Source: UBA1930 sp943371535 | Lineage (GTDB): Bacteria; Bacteroidota; Bacteroidia; Chitinophagales; Chitinophagaceae | Direction of reading: 5' to 3' | Length of the DNA: 64,000 bases | Assembly: GCA_943371535.1 (NCBI GenBank) | Contig: CALRVE020000005.1 | Location: forward strand, 62,001-126,000 | In this document: positions 59,867 through 64,000 of the stretch, piece after piece | Layout: every line of letters starts with the position of its first letter | How positions within the stretch are numbered: the first letter of the stretch is position 1 | Translations under genes and position numbers: made by a program | Notes under the pieces: model-generated | The model's database searches: none | What the model saw: the letters and a program-made list of their open reading frames with translations, nothing else | Told to the model about the DNA's origin: nothing

Positions 59867-61144
59867 TCAATGGCAATAAATCAAGTAATAATTTTTCTTT
59901 CCTTTTTGTGCTAAAATATATTTTTCATGTAATAGCAAAGACCTATCAATATTAAATTGTAGCCCATCTATTTTTTTTCTATTAATGCTTATTCCTCCAC
60001 CCGATACCATTTTTTTTGCTTCTCCTTTACTTGGAAAAATAGCCGTGTCTGCTAAGAAAGAAACAATATCAATTCCTGCCTCAATTTTACTTTTATCAAA
60101 ACTAATTTTTTGTACACCTTCCATATTTTCTAAATCATCTACACTCAAACTTTCAGCAGGTGCATTTACATTGGCAAACAATTTTTCAGTGGTTTCAATG
60201 GCTTTAATATATTCTGCTTCACCATGTACAAAAACGGTTACTTCTTTGGCTAAAGTTTTTTGTAAAATTCTAGCAGCAGGATTTTGATGTTGTTGTTCTA
60301 TTAAATTATTAATTGTAGGCTCATCTAAAAAAGTAAAGATTTTAATCCACTTTTCAGCATCAGCATCAGATGCATTGAGCCAAAATTGATAAAACTGATA
60401 AGGAGTTGTTCTGTTGGCATCTAACCAAATATTTCCACTTTCTGTTTTACCAAACTTACCACCATCGGCTTTGGTAATTAATGGGCAAGTAAATACAAAT
60501 GCTTCACCAGCACTTTTTCTTCTAATCAATTCCGAGCCTGTAGTCATGTTACCCCATTGATCGCTACCTCCAAATTGTAGTTTACAATTCAGGTTATTGT
60601 ATAGCCAGTAGAAATCGTATCCCTGCATTAGTTGGTATGCAAATTCTGTGTAACTAATACCTGTATCACCTTCAATTCTTTTCTTTACACTGTCTTTGGC
60701 CATCATGTAGTTAACAGTAATGTGCTTACCCGTATCTCTTAAAAAATCTATGAAAGAAATGGTTTTAAACCAATCATAGTTATTGGTCATTATTGCAGCA
60801 TTGGGTTTAGCGGTATCAAAATCTAAAAATTGCTCCAATTGTGCTTTTATACCGGCAATATTTTTATCCAAAGTAGCTTCGTCTAATAAATTTCTTTCCG
60901 CACTTTTTCCACTTGGGTCACCAATCATGCCAGTTGCACCACCTACTAGGGCAACGGGTTTATGTCCTGCTCTTTGCATGTGTACCAGTAGTAAAATGGG
61001 TACTAAGCTTCCAATATGTAAACTATCGGCTGTTGGGTCAAATCCAGCATATCCAGTGGTCATTTCTTTCAATAATTGTTCTTCTGTACCTGGCATAATA
61101 TCGGCAATCATGCCTCTCCAACGCAATTCAGTAATCAAATTCAT
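59867..61144 (-). CDS. tyrS: Tyrosyl-tRNA synthetase
   Basis: 425-residue class I aminoacyl-tRNA synthetase that charges tRNA-Tyr. The ATP site has HIGS (His43) near the N-terminus and KFGKTESG as the KMSKS-type loop. The tyrosine-binding region includes AYQLMQGYDFYWLYN and QFGGSDQWGNMTTG. A C-terminal S4-like RNA-binding domain (about 355-425) ends it. I chose the ATG at 61144 (MNLITELRWRG, the usual start); the longer ORF from 61189 adds 15 residues that look untranslated. Confidence 0.96.
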   Translation of the reverse strand: MNLITELRWRGMIADIMPGTEEQLLKEMTTGYAGFDPTADSLHIGSLVPILLLVHMQRAGHKPVALVGGATGMIGDPSGKSAERNLLDEATLDKNIAGIKAQLEQFLDFDTAKPNAAIMTNNYDWFKTISFIDFLRDTGKHITVNYMMAKDSVKKRIEGDTGISYTEFAYQLMQGYDFYWLYNNLNCKLQFGGSDQWGNMTTGSELIRRKSAGEAFVFTCPLITKADGGKFGKTESGNIWLDANRTTPYQFYQFWLNASDADAEKWIKIFTFLDEPTINNLIEQQHQNPAARILQKTLAKEVTVFVHGEAEYIKAIETTEKLFANVNAPAESLSVDDLENMEGVQKISFDKSKIEAGIDIVSFLADTAIFPSKGEAKKMVSGGGISINRKKIDGLQFNIDRSLLLHEKYILAQKGKKNYYLIYCH

Positions 61145-61404
61145 GGGTAAAAAATGGTTTGCAGCAAAAATAGTGGATAAATACTGCACGATTTTTGATT
61201 AAAATGAGTCATATATGTAATTTTCAAGTAATTTTTTCGTTCATATTATCAACATTTAATCTTTTAGTTGAAGAAATGGTCGAAATTTGTACAAGTACAG
61301 CAATAAATAGTTATTCAATATCTAGTTGATTAGCAAATTGCCTCTGTTTACTTGCAGCCCTTGAAAAATTGAAACGCCCTTTGTTAGCTAATAAAATCTT
61401 TTGT

Positions 61405-64000
61405 ATGAAGTTGAAGTTATTGTTTATGGTTCTTGTGGGATTCTTTATTGCAGAAGTGTCGGCACAATCTTTTAGGAACGAATGGATAGACTATTCGAAA
61501 ACTTATTATAAGTTCAAGGTTTTCTTTGGAACAGAACCACCCGAAAATCATCCAATTCGTAAAAAATTGGTTCGAATTACTCAACCTACTTTACAAAGCA
61601 ATGGGCTTGGAAGTGTTTTAGCAGAAGATTTTCAATTATTTAGAAATGGTGTAGAAGTGCCTATTTTTACTTCGGTTGCTTCTGGTGTTTTAGGTGCAAA
61701 TGATTACATTGAATTTTGGGGCGAAATTAATGACGGTAAAGCAGATAATGCTTTATATCGTCAACCAGATTTTCAATTATCTGATATCTGGAGTTTAAGT
61801 GAAGATGCGGCAACGTACTTTTTAACTACCAACCCAACCACTAACAATAAACGTTTACAGTCTACCATAAACAATGTTGCCAATAATACTTTGCCTGCAA
61901 CAGAATATTTTATGCGTACGATTGGTTTTACACATAGGCAAAGACGTTATGAAGGATTTGCTGCCCAAGCTGCTTTGCCTTTATATTCATCTAGTTACGA
62001 TAGAGGCGAAGGTTACGCCACCAGACCCATCAGACCAATTGGTAGTGCTTGTGGGCAAGTGTCTTTTACCATTAATATGACCAATCTGAGACCTTATTTA
62101 GCCGGTCCATCAATGACTTTAAAAGTGAATGCTGTTGGTAGTGCCAATAATGCAAGAACTGTTTTAGTAAGGTTAAATGGTAACAATGTAATGAACTTTC
62201 AGATGGATTATTTCTTTGATGCACAAATGGAAGAATTTGGTTTACCTGTAAGTTTAATTTCTAGTGGGAATGCTGCTATACAACACATTAATCAAAGCGG
62301 TGTGAGTTGTGATGAATTTCGATTGGTTAAAAATGAATTAACCTATCCTAGATCTTTAGATGGAAATAATTTAACAAGTCTTGAATTAAGCTTACCAGCA
62401 TCTAACGATGGGCATTATTTAAAATTTTATAATTTCAATTATGCTGGAGGAACTCCAGTTTTATATGATTTAACCAATGGGAAAAAATATGAGGGTAATT
62501 TAGTAATTGCCGATACAATAAGATTTTTAACAGAACCTTCTACTGTTAAAGCCAATTTAGTATTGGTAAATAGTAGTGCATCCAATGCACTCAATATTTC
62601 AACTTTACAAACCAGAAATTTCGTTGACTATAATACCGTTTCAAATCAAGGTGATTATATTATTATTTCGAACCCATTAATTTATGGCTCTGGAAGTAAT
62701 AATTATGTACAACAATATAAAGATTATAGAAGTAGTGCAGCTGGAGGAAATTATCAATCTATTTTAGTAGATATTAATGAAATTACCGATCAGTTTGGTT
62801 ATGGTATTAAACTACATCCTATTGCAGTAAGAAATTTTTTAAATTATGCAAGAACCAATTTTGCTATAACACCCAAATTCACTTTTTTAATTGGAAAGGG
62901 GCTTAACTATATTGATTATAGGGCTAATGGCGGTGACCCGAATATTGATTTTCAAAATTTAGTACCTACTTGGGGGCATCCTGCATCAGATAACTTATTG
63001 AGTGCAATAGCAAACGATAATCCAATTCCACAAATTCCTATTGGTCGTTTAAGTGCTGTTTCGCCTGCAGAAGTTGGTGTGTATTTAGCTAAAGTAAAGC
63101 AATACGATTCCTTACAAAATAGTCCAACCCAAACTGTTAGCGATAAAGCATGGATGAAAAATGTACTGCAAGTTGCTGGTGCCAATGATTATAATATTGG
63201 TACACAGTTAGATGCTTACATGAAGAAGTATAAAGCCATTATTGAAGATTCTTTATATGGTGCAAAAGCCACCAATTTTGATAAATTGGCCGATCCATCG
63301 GCTTATACTCAGTCACTCAAAAACTTTAAAAATATTTTTGAATCGGGTGCTTCGTTAATTACTTATTTCGGTCACTCTTCATCAACTAATTTAGATTTCA
63401 ACTTAGATAATCCAAGTGCATACAATAACCAATATCGTTATCCTATTTTCATAGTAAATGGTTGCGATGCAGGAAATTTATATTTATACGAATCGCAACG
63501 TTTAAGCTTAAAAACAACTTTATCTGAAAAGTTTGTTTTAGAACCACAAAAAGGAGCTATTGGTTATTTGGCAACCACAAGTTTTGGTGTAGTAAATTAT
63601 TTAGATTCGTTCACCACTAAATTTTATAGATCATTAAGTTCAACCGAATACAATAAACCGTTTGGAGAAGTTATTAAATCAGGAATTGCCAATGTTTTGA
63701 ATACTACTGGAGGAAACGATTTTTTTGCACGTTTTCATGCCGAGCAATTTAATTTTCATGGAGATCCTGCATTAAAATTAAACACTTTTGCTAAACCCGA
63801 TTATATAGTTGAAGCCAATCAAATTTCAGTTACGCCTCAATTTATTTCTACTGCCAATGATTCGTTTTATGTAAAAGTAAAACTGTTTAACGTTGGTCAA
63901 ATGACTGGCGATTCAGTAAATATTAAACTTGAACGTCAATATCCTGATGGAAATACATTAACTGCTTTTTCAAAAAGAATTGCTGCAATTGCAGCTCAAG
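61405..64000 (+). CDS. C25-family type IX secretion sortase (PorU/PorU2-like), 3' end cut
   Basis: At least 865 residues, open to the window edge. Signal peptide to about residue 21 (AEVSAQS). The large N-terminal region is beta-rich; the gingipain-like C25 peptidase domain follows, with His657 in ITYFGHSS and Cys687 in IVNGCDAG as the likely catalytic dyad, and AKPDYIVEA beginning a C-terminal Ig-like region. PorU removes the sorting domain from T9SS cargo and attaches the cargo to the surface; the PorU2 branch has the same core and is often not linked to other por genes. Which branch this is cannot be told without the missing C-terminus. Confidence 0.85.
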   Translation, partial: MKLKLLFMVLVGFFIAEVSAQSFRNEWIDYSKTYYKFKVFFGTEPPENHPIRKKLVRITQPTLQSNGLGSVLAEDFQLFRNGVEVPIFTSVASGVLGANDYIEFWGEINDGKADNALYRQPDFQLSDIWSLSEDAATYFLTTNPTTNNKRLQSTINNVANNTLPATEYFMRTIGFTHRQRRYEGFAAQAALPLYSSSYDRGEGYATRPIRPIGSACGQVSFTINMTNLRPYLAGPSMTLKVNAVGSANNARTVLVRLNGNNVMNFQMDYFFDAQMEEFGLPVSLISSGNAAIQHINQSGVSCDEFRLVKNELTYPRSLDGNNLTSLELSLPASNDGHYLKFYNFNYAGGTPVLYDLTNGKKYEGNLVIADTIRFLTEPSTVKANLVLVNSSASNALNISTLQTRNFVDYNTVSNQGDYIIISNPLIYGSGSNNYVQQYKDYRSSAAGGNYQSILVDINEITDQFGYGIKLHPIAVRNFLNYARTNFAITPKFTFLIGKGLNYIDYRANGGDPNIDFQNLVPTWGHPASDNLLSAIANDNPIPQIPIGRLSAVSPAEVGVYLAKVKQYDSLQNSPTQTVSDKAWMKNVLQVAGANDYNIGTQLDAYMKKYKAIIEDSLYGAKATNFDKLADPSAYTQSLKNFKNIFESGASLITYFGHSSSTNLDFNLDNPSAYNNQYRYPIFIVNGCDAGNLYLYESQRLSLKTTLSEKFVLEPQKGAIGYLATTSFGVVNYLDSFTTKFYRSLSSTEYNKPFGEVIKSGIANVLNTTGGNDFFARFHAEQFNFHGDPALKLNTFAKPDYIVEANQISVTPQFISTANDSFYVKVKLFNVGQMTGDSVNIKLERQYPDGNTLTAFSKRIAAIAAQ

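Noticed and set aside
60783..61202. 139-residue plus-strand frame over the 5' end of tyrS
   Set aside because: It is the antisense of conserved tyrS coding sequence, including the HIGS region.
62952..63185. 77-residue minus-strand frame and the plus-strand frame at 61874-62080 within the sortase gene
   Set aside because: Both overlap the continuous PorU-like frame that runs from 61405 to the end of the window with a signal peptide and catalytic residues.

Overview
The window looks like chromosome of a low-GC Bacteroidota, most likely Chitinophagales/Chitinophagaceae. This is inferred from several traits read in the sequence: a SusC/SusD pair, type IX secretion (T9SS) cargo with both type A and type B C-terminal sorting domains, a PorP/SprF partner and a PorU-type sortase. 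The order rpmB-rpmG-DUF4295-ftsY and Bacteroidota-style promoters (TTG-N19-TAnnTTTG) also fit. I see no phage, plasmid, CRISPR or insertion-sequence genes. Genes are tightly packed and almost all intact; only the first (5' end) and the last (3' end) are cut by the window.

Layout. 1-9.9 kb is mostly housekeeping: a VWA-like protein (partial), a VanX-type dipeptidase lipoprotein, an OmpA protein with TSP3 repeats, the ribosomal operon rpmB-rpmG-DUF4295, ftsY, a glycosyltransferase, dnaG and a DeoR-type regulator. 10-20.6 kb is an envelope block: SusC-SusD-DUF4397 operon, a large secreted protein with an MG2-like N-terminus and a TonB-plug-like C-terminus but no barrel, a DUF4197 protein, an L,D-transpeptidase and a small secreted protein. 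20.6-24.5 kb holds a methyltransferase, phosphoglucosamine mutase (glmM) and a cysteine desulfurase; a roughly 265-bp imperfect palindrome (candidate MITE) lies between the last two.

24.5-36.2 kb is a T9SS/sensing locus. A leftward operon encodes a PKD-repeat type B cargo protein, a NarL-type response regulator and a propeller-type sensor kinase. It diverges from a rightward operon of a BNR/SprB-repeat type B cargo protein and its PorP/SprF partner. tRNA-Pro(TGG) follows, then two tandem astacin-like metalloproteases. Next come a large PIG-L deacetylase, two very small membrane proteins, two foldback repeats and a sodium:solute symporter.

44.5-54.4 kb holds a membrane-bound 7TM-HTH regulator followed by a 2624-residue T9SS type A protein. 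I read that protein as four TIG domains, each followed by exactly seven FG-GAP repeats, i.e. four predicted seven-bladed propellers in series. 54.6-64 kb contains a GH13 amylase-family enzyme with a NodB deacetylase, a CvfB-like S1 protein, a START-like protein with an unknown partner, an SGNH hydrolase, an alpha/beta hydrolase, tyrS and the start of a C25-family (PorU/PorU2-like) sortase.

The common theme outside housekeeping is cell-surface biology: export of repeat-rich adhesin-like proteins through T9SS, their likely regulation by adjacent sensors, and envelope peptidoglycan or polymer processing. The strongest candidates for something undescribed are the four-propeller giant protein with its neighbouring 7TM-HTH regulator, and the type B cargo/two-component operon.
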